This document shows, piece after piece, positions 25,011 through 35,018 of a stretch of DNA of 64,000 nucleotides. The notes beneath the pieces are model-generated. The model was not told the origin of the DNA. It searched no databases and was given only the letters and a program-made list of their open reading frames with translations. The translations under genes and the position numbers were made by a program. How positions within the stretch are numbered: the first letter of the stretch is position 1; each line of letters opens with the position of its first letter. The stretch is from Cavia porcellus (taxonomy: Eukaryota; Chordata; Mammalia; Rodentia; Caviidae), in assembly GCF_034190915.1 (NCBI RefSeq), contig NW_026947486.1:106918812-106982811 (forward strand), given 5' to 3'.

Positions 25011-27429
25011 GTCAGATGTGAAAATACTAGGCTCTAATGAGAGCTGGAATCTTAAAACACTTAAAATCACAAGGCTCTGTCACAATCATAAGTACATTTG
25101 ATATGCTCACAGCGCTTTATCACCTACAGAATACTTTGAGATTAACTGTTTTCATCTGTATCTGTTGCCACATTTTCACATTTCCTCCCTCATGTCTCAT
25201 TTCTGAAGGAACATATAAGTCAAGAATAATTGGACTATAGCCCAAAACTCTAGGGTTTCTTGTTTGTTTGCTTGGGTTTCTTTGACAAAATGATGGAACT
25301 CTTCTGTGAAAATAGCACAGGAATCAATTTGTTCTCTAAAACACTTGGTCACATAATTCCATTTGCAAATTACCAGCTACATCTTATATTAAAACAAAAT
25401 TCACCACGCTATGCTTTATCTATCTTTAGGGACATTCTGATATTTCTTTCTTCACCCCGAGAGAGAAGCAGTTGGCTTTTTTCTCTGTCTAATATCATAC
25501 TTGCTGCCCTGTGGGCATTTAATAAATGTGTGTCATCTTCTTCTTTTCTGTTAGTAAGAGCCTTTTGTGTGTCATTAAGTCATCTCTCAGGTTATGAATA
25601 ATGTACATTATATATCCTCTTCCTGGAATGACTTTGTTACTTTGGTGCAGCCAGAATATATTTTATGCCTTATCTGGTTTTGCTAAATCCTTGTAAGCTT
25701 GCTCAGATATATATTACCAAAATAATTCTTACACTAAAGTGCTAACACTAACACCATATCGTATTTATGATTGAATTGCCTCATTATTGTGAATGTTCTT
25801 TGCATATTTAATTTCTTATAAAGTTTAAAACATGAATATCACTTTGTTCTCAATAACAATTTTGGATCTTCTGCAAGGTATGTAGCTTTCCTCTATCTGC
25901 ATGCTAATTATTTAATACATCCATTTATTGCCTCTTAAGTAGTTTGCTTAACAGGAACAATGTATCATATTTCTATATAAAGTGCTTATGAAAATAAGAT
26001 AGGAATACATGTTTCCAGAGGATAATGATTATGGGGTTGAGCTCTTCATAGCTACAGCACTAATTTATAAAATTATTGCAATATATTTCAAAATTTAACA
26101 TTGCATTCAATATGTTGTCAGCTACTGGCTGGAACTTAACATTAAATGTCTCATTCATACAGCAATTTCACTTCACAAGCTTTTGTTAAAATAAATATTA
26201 ATCAAAGTTGGAGGGACCGAATCTTCTTAGGGTATTTTCTTTCCAAGTGTATCTTTTGTCAATGTATCTTTAAATCCAAAAAATGCTTCCTTGATTATAT
26301 AATATTCTGTATTTAATTACAATAGAGAAAATAATAGTCATTTATGAATAAAAATGATATTACTTGTCTTAGTTTGATTTTAAAATATAAGGATCAGCAG
26401 AAAATTTTTTTATCTAAGGACCAACAACTAGTCAATCACTTAACAGAAATTTATTGACCACTCTACATGTTGAAGCACTCAAGGAACACATAGAACTCAT
26501 GTTAGGTTCTGGACTTTATGAGTGATACAATAAAATATAAGGCATGAAATATCACAGATCCAAATCTATGAGAAATAATTTATAAAGGGGGTTTATTTTA
26601 GAAGGCTTTGGTGCTCTCTGAGTACTATAACCTGAATCATTCTGGAATTGTGCTAATTGAACATTCGTTGTTTAAAGTGCTTTATGTTGAAAATCCTGTT
26701 ATGGAGTTCTGCAGAAGAGCTAGTGGGATTTAGCAAAATCAATTTTTCGTCCATTATACGATGAACTTTAAAACTACGACGAAGGCTCAGTCCAGCAATG
26801 ATGTGTAAAGTGGTAGTACTTTGTATTCCAGTCAATAACCTAGCTTATCCTTAGCTCTTCAAAAGACTGGGGAATACCCAAGGATTTGGCAAATCTTTGA
26901 TAATGGGAGTTGGCACAAAGACCTGGGCTGAGGAACCATAGGGTACATAAAAACCAAGAGGTCACGTGGTGCTGGAAGGGGAAAAGCTTAATTTAGGAGG
27001 AAAACACATTTTTTTGGAAAGGTGATTTTGGACTTAGTCAAACAGCCATTTATTGGCATTCTTAGCACTGGCAATCTGTACTTTGTAAAGGTTATTTTTT
27101 CCTACTTGTATTTGGATGTGTATTTTATGTCAATTTAACTTTTAGATTCTCGTGGTATGCAATAAAACTCTTAGACAAATTCAACTTGCAGAGCTCTACA
27201 AAATGGATTCTCGTTGAAACGTAGGCTGCTGCAAGTAGATGAACAAAATTGCTCCTGTTCCCGGATTCTTTGGAATTGCCTCTAATACCTTTTTGCTGGA
27301 GCTTGTTTCTTTTCTTCCTTCAGCAGATGGAGCTTAGTCCATGTAAAATGCTTTGCTGTTTATGAAGTGAATTTCCTTACAGTGACATAGTGAACATTTG
27401 TAAAACATTGGAGAATCTCATGTAAATAT
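25011..27429. other. Unassigned AT-rich sequence
   Basis: No recognised gene. Parts (about 26040-26350) look like single-copy, repeat-free DNA. A possible fragment of an old dispersed repeat lies at 26420-26530. Confidence 0.45.
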
Positions 27430-27545
27430 GCACATGTATATTTAGGTGGAAGGGGCCTGGAGAGATGAGGAGAGAGAGAGATAAAAATATAGGAAAAAGA
27501 GAGACAGAAACAGAGACGGAGACAGAGAGACAGAGAGAGTTATGA
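27430..27545. repeat. GA-rich low-complexity tract
   Basis: Repeated GAGA and GACAGA words on the plus strand. The minus-strand open frame through it is a Ser-Val-Leu artefact of the repeat. Confidence 0.8.
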
Positions 27546-27915
27546 CTGATACATTGTGTCAACTTGAGCAGTTTAGAAGTTTAACTGAGAGACTCAGCAG
27601 GGAGACAGAGTTCTTATCTTGTAAATATCCTCCTCCTGTACAAAGAAGGGCAAAGAGATTTTGTGAATGCTACAACTTCCCTGGGGCGGGGGTGGCCTTT
27701 GTATAATACTAGCCAGGAGAAGAGGCTTGTTTTCCCCCTTTTGCTCTGGCTGCTGTCTTGAAGTTTTGCCCCAGTGCTATGCCACTCTTCCTTAGAGCTG
27801 GCTGATTATGGGCTGAGCTCTCCACAAACAGTGAGCTAAATAAACCTTTCCTTCCTTCATTTTGGGTGTAAGGTGTTTTGTCCCATCAACCCAAGGAGAG
27901 AAAAGTAACCTGTAT
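27546..27915 (+). repeat. MaLR-type LTR-like repeat
   Basis: Ends in 'gtgagctaaataaacctttc', a polyadenylation-like stretch shared with the LTR at 31815-32165, and begins with 'gatacattgtgtcaacttg'. Boundaries and family are uncertain. Confidence 0.45.
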
Positions 27916-28059
27916 CCTCTCTGTCTTGGTTACATTTTTACTAAGCAAGAAACCCTAAGCATATCTCTCAAACTCCATGATTGTACATTTCCTTACATCC
28001 AGAATCGGAATAATGTACTTATTTATTCACAAAATTAATTTATTTATTAATCAAAAAAC

Positions 28060-28870
28060 ATCTTTTGAGACCTTACTCTGGATCAACCATTGTTCTAGGT
28101 GCCAGAGTTACAAAGATACATATAGAGATATGTTCTTGTAAGGAAATCCAAAGTAAAAGTAACAGTTAAGAACAGTCTATCAAATGGGAATTAGTATTAC
28201 AGAAACACATCAGAAAGGGGTAGAGAGTATCTAGGAAGGGAGTAAAGCCTGTAGGGAGCGGCACGACCACCCCATCACTGCCTCCCCACCTCTCTCCTAT
28301 GGGCATATGATGCGTCTGCCTACATTAACCATAATCCTCTCCTGCTTACGTCATATACCTGGACATGACGATGACCCTGTTGTATTCATCCCCATAGCCT
28401 CTTCCAGTCCCACCAGCCCACCCTTGGCCTATAAAAGATGTGATCACTTCCTGAATAAACGAGACTTGATTGGAATCCTCATCTTGTTTCCATCTCTCTT
28501 TGTCTCCCCACTGTTTCTATTTCATCCTCATTCCCCCTCCAGGTACACCCCACGGATTGATCTGCAGGCTGGATCAAGCCCATATACAATTACATGGTAA
28601 GGGAAGGCATTTCTCATCAGGAGTTATTAGGCAGATATCAGAAGGAAATGAGGGGGAAAGTCACAGAGAATCTGAACAGGATTCCAAGGAGAGAGCAGAT
28701 GGCTGCAGAGGCTTGGAAGAGGGAGAGAACCACAGAAGGGGCAGAGTGGAGTGTCTTGTGGGACTTGTAGCCTGCTGGCAAGACTTTGCCTTTTACTTTG
28801 AGTGAAATGGGGAACCAGGGAAGGATTTTGCGCAGGCCAATAACAAGTGCATTCTGAGTTTTCTGAGAAT
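28060..28870 (+). repeat. Old mammalian interspersed repeat split by a solo LTR
   Basis: It starts with 'accattgttctaggtgccag' and ends with 'ttttactttgagtgaaatgg'. This is the same word order as the repeat at 10280-10800, here interrupted by 28250-28576. The 111-codon open frame at 28470-28805 spans the LTR junction and is incidental. Confidence 0.5.
28250..28576 (+). mobile_element. Probable solo retroviral LTR
   Basis: It begins TGTAGGGAGCGGC and ends GGCTGGATCA, with TATAAAA at 28430-28436 and AATAAA at 28454-28459 in correct LTR order. It is more GC-rich than its surroundings. AGCC flanks both sides (28246-28249 and 28577-28580), giving a 4-bp target duplication, or 5 bp if the shared A is counted. 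No internal retroviral sequence is next to it, so it looks like the product of LTR-LTR recombination. Confidence 0.65.
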
Positions 28871-29167
28871 CAACTGGTGTTATAAAGGGTTAGGAGGAAG
28901 GTGGTGGTGTGCAGATGACTGCCATTGTCAGGGTAGGAGGCAATAATGAACTGTAGTGTAGGAAATGAAAGGGAAGCATAACATAGGTACATCTCCATGG
29001 CAAAGCTAGTAGAACTTTCCTACAGCCTAGATGGACATGAGAGGGAGAAAGAGTAGAACTGTGGAGATTACACTGGGTTTTGCCTGAGAGACAAGAAGTT
29101 TCAAAGAAGACAGTAAATACAAAATGCTCAGTATTGCCTGACTGATTTCTGGTGCCCAAACACTGAT

Positions 29168-29240
29168 GTATCTGGGGATGTATCTCAGTGGCATGAACAC
29201 CTGCCTGGCAAGGGCAAGGTCCTGACTTCAGCTCCTGTTA
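29168..29240 (+). repeat. ID-type SINE, short
   Basis: 'tggggatgtatctcagtggc' (box A) and 'tcctgacttcagctcctgtt' (decayed box B) form a tRNA-derived SINE body. Confidence 0.65.
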
Positions 29241-29379
29241 CAGAACAAGCAGAAAACTATAGCAAAGATAATCCCCAGAATCCTTTGGTGTGTGCATGCA
29301 AAGTAAATCATATTCATTGCAGTATGCTACATATCCCTAGCTCTTTGCTTAGAATTAACATTCATGGAAAAAGATCCAA

Positions 29380-29510
29380 GCTGCTTATCAGAAACCCTGG
29401 ATCCAAGTCCAATTCCAACAATGACTGTAGCACAACTCTAGTCAAGCCACTTAATTGCTCAGGGACTGGAGGTGTTTATCAACACCACAGAATCTAATAA
29501 TCTCTGTGCT
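29380..29510 (+). repeat. Degraded MIR SINE
   Basis: 'ccctggatccaagtccaatt' and 'gtcaagccacttaattgctc' match MIR order. Confidence 0.5.
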
Positions 29511-30317
29511 TCCTAGCTCACAGAGTGGTCAGGGCAAAGCAAACCAAAGCACAAACTGTGACTGATATGAAAAAGTGTTGATGGCAAAAGTGTTAGAGCA
29601 ATGCCAGGTATGTTAAGTCAGCATATTCACTACAATGGCTTGTGCTTTGGAGATTTTAATTTCAGATAGGAAATATTGTGGCTGTAATGCTTTTAGCTTC
29701 TTTAGAATAACCAAACTCAAGTTACTTTTAGGCTAATCTTTCTGAACTGAACACCTATCTTTCATTTAAGAGACTCTGTTTTCTTTGCATCCATTATTAA
29801 TTCACCTCCCAGCTATTCTCTCTTTACTCTCAATAATTGTGGTCCACATACCTGTTTCCAGATACACAATCTCAATGCACTGCGTGACTTTAATGTTGGG
29901 TACCAACTAGCTTCCATCCCTTAGGCTGGTTTCTCTAATCTTGGTGACTGGAGCATCGACTTGAGAATGCTTCTGAGGTCTTGTGCAGGCATATGGTGGA
30001 GAATATAATAATCCATATATACTTCAGAGAAAAAAACTGCTTGCATGCTCAGAATTTGACATGCCCAACTGGAGACTAAGCTTAGTTTTGCTTCTAATCT
30101 TAGAATTCCAGCAGTGTGCTGACCCAAGCTGACTCCTATGGATTTTCTTGTTCTTTTTCATGCAGTAAAGCTTTTTTCATGGAAATCTCTTGTGCACATT
30201 CCCTTCACTTCTTTAAATTTTAACTGTTTTCTGGGGGCATTCCACAAATATAATCACTTTTATCAGTTTCTGTCATATGCCCCTAGAAATTTCTGGTGTT
30301 TATAAAAGCTTATAGTA
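29511..30317. other. Unassigned sequence
   Basis: No gene or repeat family recognised. Confidence 0.45.
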
Positions 30318-31255
30318 ATAGTTTTTTTTTTTTTTATTTAAAGAGAGAAAAACAAAACAAAGCAAAGCAGTAAAAGGGTACAACTAATACAGAATTTCAA
30401 GAAAAAATATACAGTAAGATATCACTAGTTAATAGATTACATATTGTCATCTTAGAAACAGTTGTCCAAATTACAAAATTAAAGCATACAAAGTGGGCAT
30501 TCATAGAGTGAGATTGCAGACTGTTCTGTTCAATGATCCAACAAAAACTCAGTAATAAGGTTTTCTATCATATACACTTAAATATACATGCAGTTATATC
30601 CTTTAGATCACTTTCTTTTCCTCTCTTTTTTAAAATAACAATTACACTTTTTGGGTTTTATTACTTCCACAGTTCTTAAAACTTTTTTAAGGAAAAAAAA
30701 AACAAACAAACAAATGTGACAAAGCAAAACAGAGTCCGTTAGAACAGAAGGATGGATATAGTACGTGATGCAAAAACAGAATACCAGGTGATCAAAAATG
30801 GTTACCATTATTATTCTCGCTGTCTTAAGAAGAGTTGCCTATATCATCAGGTATAGTAGAATTGAACAAAACAGTACAGAAGAAGACCAATAAAACCCAC
30901 ATTGGAGACCTTATAGGACTTTCAAAGAAGATAACAGTCAAACTATAATGGGCATCATAGTAAATCTTATTGCCTTTAAAGTGGTTGCCTATACCCTCAA
31001 ACTTGATACTATCAAACAAAACAGAATATAGTAAAATCAGTCAGAACAAGATGGGGAGAGCATTATAGGGGTTCAAATCAGGTTAATAGGAAAACAAAAA
31101 AAAATACTATAATATATCCCGCTATTTTTAAATTTAGTTTTCCCTTAATTAAAAAAATAAGAAAAAAATATTTTTAAAAGGATAATAAGGGGAGATTGAG
31201 ATAAAAGAGGACATAGCAACAGAATAACACAGGTCAGAACCGAACAATTTAAGCA
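30318..31255 (-). mobile_element. 5'-truncated L1, 3' UTR only, antisense
   Basis: Reverse complement of the terminal 900 bp of the L1 at 32523-45932. It starts with the T-tract of the poly(A) tail (30321-30336) and runs to 'gaaccgaacaatttaagcat'. The minus-strand open frames are 3' UTR by-products. Confidence 0.85.
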
Positions 31256-31379
31256 TCAGTTTTAACAATAATGGAAGCATAGGGTAAGTGTTCTAGTTAG
31301 TTTTTTCAGGTAATAATACAGCTTAAAGCTTATTCCACACCAACTAACTGTTGATTGAATTTTATATATTTTAATGTGG

Positions 31380-31525
31380 CTGTCATTCTAATGTCTCTAC
31401 TTTAAAAAAGGGGAAACAGAGGCACAAAGCAGGAAAGTATTTTACCCATGGTCACCCAGCTAGAAAGTTGTGAAGGTAGGATTCTTTCTGATTCCAGAAC
31501 CCACTCTTCTAAACACCAGTGTGTA
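31380..31525 (-). repeat. MIR SINE, antisense
   Basis: Classic antisense MIR core: 'gggaaacagaggcacaaagc', 'ttacccatggtcacccagct' and 'gattccagaacccactcttc'. Confidence 0.85.
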
Positions 31526-31814
31526 CTGATATTGACAATTAACCCTGGGACTCATTGTGTTGCTAAGTGTCTGCTCCCAGAAACTAGGACAGAAGCATGA
31601 CTGTGCTCCTTTAAAACACAGCCCATGGTTCCCCAACATTTTGCAGCATTTTGCAGCTTCAAAGTACTTTCACACACCATCTCTTGTTTAATTTTCACAT
31701 TTGCTGCGTTCCTGCACTGTGCCAGTGGTGTGGGCCTAAACATAAAACAAAAAATAGTTTAAGATCCCTTTACTCAAGGATCTTATAATGAGGCAAAAGA
31801 GACTGACTTGTAAA

Positions 31815-32165
31815 TAGATACTATGGTTTGGGTCCATGTGGTTTCCCAAAGCCCATGTGTTAAAGGCTTTGTTTCATGCGTGGAAGGTGTCCGAAACTTT
31901 AAAAGGTTAGGCCAGGACAGACCACCTGGGAAGCATGCCTTCAAAGGAGACTGTAGGGCACCAGCCTCTTCCTATCTCTCCTTTTGCTTATTGGATGCCA
32001 TGTGGTGAGTAACCTCCATCATGTGTTCCCATCATGGTGATGACCCAAGTTCAAAATCACTGTGGACAATGACCATTACCATAAACTTCAAAACTGTGAG
32101 CCAAAATAAACCATTTTTTTAAAGGGTGATTGTCTCAGGTATGTTGTTACAGTGAAAGAAAGATA
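31815..32165 (+). repeat. MaLR-type LTR, sense
   Basis: It starts 'actatggtttgggtccatgt' and ends with 'gtgagccaaaataaacc' and a 'gttgttacagtgaaagaaag' end. This is the sense copy that identifies the antisense elements at 160, 2525, 11195, 46365 and 49882. Confidence 0.7.
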
Positions 32166-32510
32166 ATTGTCATAATAGATGATTACAATATCACATAATG
32201 AAGGATATTCTAGTTCTTTAGACCTCTCAGAATGTGTACTAGGGATCAGTTATTTAAAATTACTGATTAGTTTAAGGAATGGTAACACACCCCAAACTTT
32301 ATCATGTAATTTCAATATGTAAATGTACATACTTGTTCATCTTTTAATATAGGACTAAGGCCTTATTTACCATTATGAGTCTGCTAGGGGAAGTTTCTCT
32401 CCTCTTATTGCTTAATCATATCCATTATATTTTACTTATGATTTACCATACTAGTTTTATTAAACTGGAACAAGAAATTAAATTAACATATTTACAAATT
32501 GATCAAAACA
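32166..32510. other. Unassigned AT-rich sequence
   Basis: No gene recognised. This is the DNA into which the L1 that follows was inserted. Confidence 0.5.
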
Positions 32511-32522
32511 TAGAATCCTGAT

Positions 32523-32708
32523 TGGTTCCAGAGGCTGGGCGGCCTAGGATGGGTGTCCCCCACAACATCCCCCAAGCCCAGCTAGCTTGGGACCCTTGCT
32601 CAGTCCCGGGCAGGGAACTTCACGGCTTTCTGTTGCACTGGACCAACATGGTGGGTTTTGAGCTGGCCTGCCCCACCCCCAGTGACCCTCTCTCAATCTG
32701 GGTAACTG
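32523..32708 (+). other. L1 5' UTR, upstream part
   Basis: GC-rich sequence that starts abruptly after AT-rich DNA and continues at 39320 across the provirus. The open frames on both strands here are incidental. This part of an L1 normally carries its internal promoter. Confidence 0.65.
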
Positions 32709-32714
32709 GGCGAC
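32709..32714 (+). repeat. Target-site duplication, left copy
   Basis: GGCGAC lies directly before the TG of the 5' LTR and is repeated exactly at 39314-39319. A 6-bp duplication is typical of class II (betaretrovirus-like) integrases. Confidence 0.93.
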
Positions 32715-33136
32715 TGTTGGGAGCCGCAGCCCCGAGCCCGGTCGCCTCACTTGGCGGACGTGAGGCCTGTAGTAAAGAGTAAAGCCTGAGGTAGATTACC
32801 CCTCCCATCGAGCACGTTAGTTTCCTGCTTACCGCGTAAGCAACCCGCTCAACAATATAGTCTGCCTGGCAACTGATGATGTTAGCCAATCAGCTTGCCT
32901 TGCTTACTTTAACATGATTGGACACTGTATCCGTATATATACTGGTGCCACCCCTGGGGGGGAAGAAGAAGCCCGGAAGTAGAAGCCCAGAAGGAGCCGC
33001 GGGGAGCGGACCAAAGGAGGCTTCGGCTGGGAGCGATCCCAGGGCAGGCTGTACGGAGAAGGAAAATAAAAGAAAAGGTTGTCCACTGCCAGACTTTGTC
33101 GTGTGTCCTTCCTGCCGGCCGGGAGCGACATCGACA
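32715..33136 (+). promoter_or_regulatory. 5' LTR of young provirus
   Basis: It starts TGTTGGGAG and ends ATCGACA. The promoter elements are a CCAAT box at 32886-32890 and a TATA-like run TATATAT at 32934-32940. AATAAA lies at 33065-33070, so R and the poly(A) site follow within about 25 bases. A consensus ETS-type site, CCGGAAGT, lies at 32973-32980 in a GAAGCCC-rich direct repeat. The LTR is CpG-rich and drives transcription in the same direction as the host L1. Confidence 0.95.
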
Positions 33137-33138
33137 TT

Positions 33139-33157
33139 TGGAGGCCCGCACGGGGAC
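33139..33157 (+). promoter_or_regulatory. Primer-binding site, tRNA not assigned
   Basis: TGGAGGCCCGCACGGGGAC lies two bases inside the 5' LTR, where reverse transcription should be primed. The leading TGG would pair with a tRNA CCA end. It is not the lysine site of the old provirus and does not match the phenylalanine site expected of mouse-type IAPs. I could not match it to a specific tRNA from memory. Confidence 0.75.
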
Positions 33158-33335
33158 TGATCACCCCCGAGACGTGACAGCGGACAACGCTCCAGTACAG
33201 AGCTGCGAGACAGGTGAGTTGGGGATAAGCCTGGGCTCTGGGTGGCGCGCACCTACAGGGCTTTTAGACTCCCCTCAGGCTCACGCGTAAGTGGCGGATT
33301 CCTTGGGCCTCACGCGGTGAGTAACATATTAAAAG
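33158..33335 (+). promoter_or_regulatory. Leader with consensus splice donor
   Basis: The untranslated leader of the genomic RNA probably holds the packaging signal. CAG|GTGAGT at 33211-33219 is a near-perfect 5' splice site, with the cut after 33213. A second weaker candidate, GCGTAAGT, is at about 33285-33292. The acceptor that could pair with it is at 38276-38277. Confidence 0.6.
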
Positions 33336-35018
33336 ATGGGAAACATGCTAGGTAGCAACACTAAGAGCGAGGGTGGTTGTGGAGAAAGCTCTCAAGAGCT
33401 TACAAAAGTACGCAGGGTATTTGAGCAGGCCCAGTCGGGGAGCTCCCGAGAGGGGCCCGTCAAGGGGAACAAAGATGCTAAGGAGAAGGACGGGGCTCTA
33501 GCCTCGGAGTCGTCTGACTCCGAGGACGAGGGAAAGTTGAATGGCAAGGAGGCCAAAGAGACCATCTGTCAGGAGCCTAAGTCACTCGATAAGGAGTCGC
33601 AGGGTTCTTTCCCAGCGTTGCGCCGTGAATTGCGCTCCGCTCAACTTGGTCTGCGGAGGAGTAGAGAGCTCCTGAGCGCTCCCCGGCGCGAGAGGGAGGC
33701 GAAGCCTTCCGCCCCACCTTGGGGGCTGTTCCCGGAGGCGATCCCTCGCCGCGAGGCGGCCGCCCGGGAGCTCCCTTCCCCTTCGCCAGAACAGGAAGTG
33801 ATGCACGGGCCCCCATTTTCCGCCCAATCATGGCCGCCGTCTTATGCTCCGCCGCCGGCGGGTCGGTATTTTTACAGGCGGCTATGGCAGGGGGGACGTT
33901 TGTCTCATGAGGTACATCCACCACCTGGGACAGATAGTGGCCCCTACGGGATATTTCCTGTACAAGTAGCTATGGGCCAGGGACGTAATGCATGGGAGCC
34001 TTTTGAGATAAAGCAGATTAGAGAACTTAAAAATGCAGTTACAACCTTTGGGCCGACTGCGCCTTACACCATTGCCATGCTGGAGAACCTGTCTTCTGGG
34101 CCCCTCACCCCCGCAGACTGGATTCAGCTGGCAAAGGCGTGTCTGCCCTCGGGTAGTTACCTGGATTGGCGAGCCTGGTACGCAGAGTTCTCTGCAGAGC
34201 AGGCTGAGAGAAACGCCAGTCGGGGAAACCGGGGGTGGAACAAGGAAATGCTTATGGGAGAAGGTCGGCACGCTGATGATCAGACTCAGTTCCCCGGCGC
34301 TGTCTATGAACAAATCAACGCCATAGGGCTCCGCGCCTGGAAGCAGGTAAGTGGTGCCGGAACAGCCTCCTTGTGTCTTTCAAAAATAATTCAGGGTACC
34401 ACAGAGCCATTTGTTGACTTTGTGGCCCGAATGCAAGATGCTGCCGATAAGATATTTTCTGATCCGGGAGTGGCTCGACCGCTGGTAAGGCAGCTGATTT
34501 TTGAGCAATGTACAAAGGAGTGCAAGGCAGCGATAGCTCCTCATAAGAACAAGGACCTCAACGCCTGGATTAGGATATGCAGAGAGATAGGGGGGCCGCT
34601 CTCCAACTCGGGAGTGGCTGCTCTCCTGGCCGTGGCTGTACAGCAGAGGGGACCTCGCGGGTTAGAAGGGGAATGTAAGGCTAAAGGGTGTTTTGCCTGC
34701 GGGGAGCCAGGACACATTAAACGTCATTGCCCAAACAATGCAGATGCTAGGCCTCGCCCTAGGAATGAAGAACCATATGTTTGTGGGCGATGCAAGAGGG
34801 GATCACACAAAGCTGAGGAGTGTAGGTCGGTCTTTGATGCTCAGGGCAACCGTATTTGTGGACGAGATGCTAGAGGGCCAAAAAACGGCCAGAGGGGGCC
34901 CCCTTCACAGGCGGGCCCCCGCCCCAGAGACAGGACAGCTCAGGATGGCAGCCTTCAACAAGGGCCACCCCTGGGTCAGCAGGTGTGGACCTCAGTGTCG
35001 CCTCCAGACTTATATTAG
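33336..35018 (+). CDS. gag: Gag polyprotein of young provirus
   Basis: 560 codons with no internal stop. It starts Met-Gly-Asn, so Gly2 could be myristoylated and target the matrix part to membranes. Residues 1-150 are charged and probably matrix. PPSY at 167-170 is a PPxY-type late domain that could recruit NEDD4-family ligases for budding. Capsid follows, with 'AVTTFGPTAPYTIAMLENL' near its start and the major homology region at about 350-372 ('TEPFVDFVARMQ'). Two nucleocapsid CCHC zinc fingers are complete: C452-x2-C-x4-H-x4-C465 and C483-x2-C-x4-H-x4-C496. The slippery site at 34880 lies about 45 codons before the stop, so a fraction of ribosomes continues into pro. Large antisense open frames over 33577-34313 are shadows of this GC-rich gene. 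Confidence 0.95.
   Translation: MGNMLGSNTKSEGGCGESSQELTKVRRVFEQAQSGSSREGPVKGNKDAKEKDGALASESSDSEDEGKLNGKEAKETICQEPKSLDKESQGSFPALRRELRSAQLGLRRSRELLSAPRREREAKPSAPPWGLFPEAIPRREAAARELPSPSPEQEVMHGPPFSAQSWPPSYAPPPAGRYFYRRLWQGGRLSHEVHPPPGTDSGPYGIFPVQVAMGQGRNAWEPFEIKQIRELKNAVTTFGPTAPYTIAMLENLSSGPLTPADWIQLAKACLPSGSYLDWRAWYAEFSAEQAERNASRGNRGWNKEMLMGEGRHADDQTQFPGAVYEQINAIGLRAWKQVSGAGTASLCLSKIIQGTTEPFVDFVARMQDAADKIFSDPGVARPLVRQLIFEQCTKECKAAIAPHKNKDLNAWIRICREIGGPLSNSGVAALLAVAVQQRGPRGLEGECKAKGCFACGEPGHIKRHCPNNADARPRPRNEEPYVCGRCKRGSHKAEECRSVFDAQGNRICGRDARGPKNGQRGPPSQAGPRPRDRTAQDGSLQQGPPLGQQVWTSVSPPDLY
34880..34886 (+). promoter_or_regulatory. gag-pro -1 frameshift site
   Basis: A AAA AAC in the gag frame is the canonical heptamer also used by other class II retroviruses. 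About five bases downstream GGGGGCC and GGCCCCC can pair around a short loop (roughly 34893-34920), a suitable stimulatory stem. The -1 frame is open across the junction into dUTPase. Confidence 0.9.

Noticed and set aside
32522..32889. Open frames on both strands before and into the 5' LTR
   Set aside because: They lie in L1 5' UTR plus LTR. Similar shadow frames occur in the 3' LTR, as expected from the repeat.
33577..34313. Long minus-strand open frames opposite gag
   Set aside because: They are shadows of a GC-rich gene. They overlap each other and a fully supported Gag, and show no domain.
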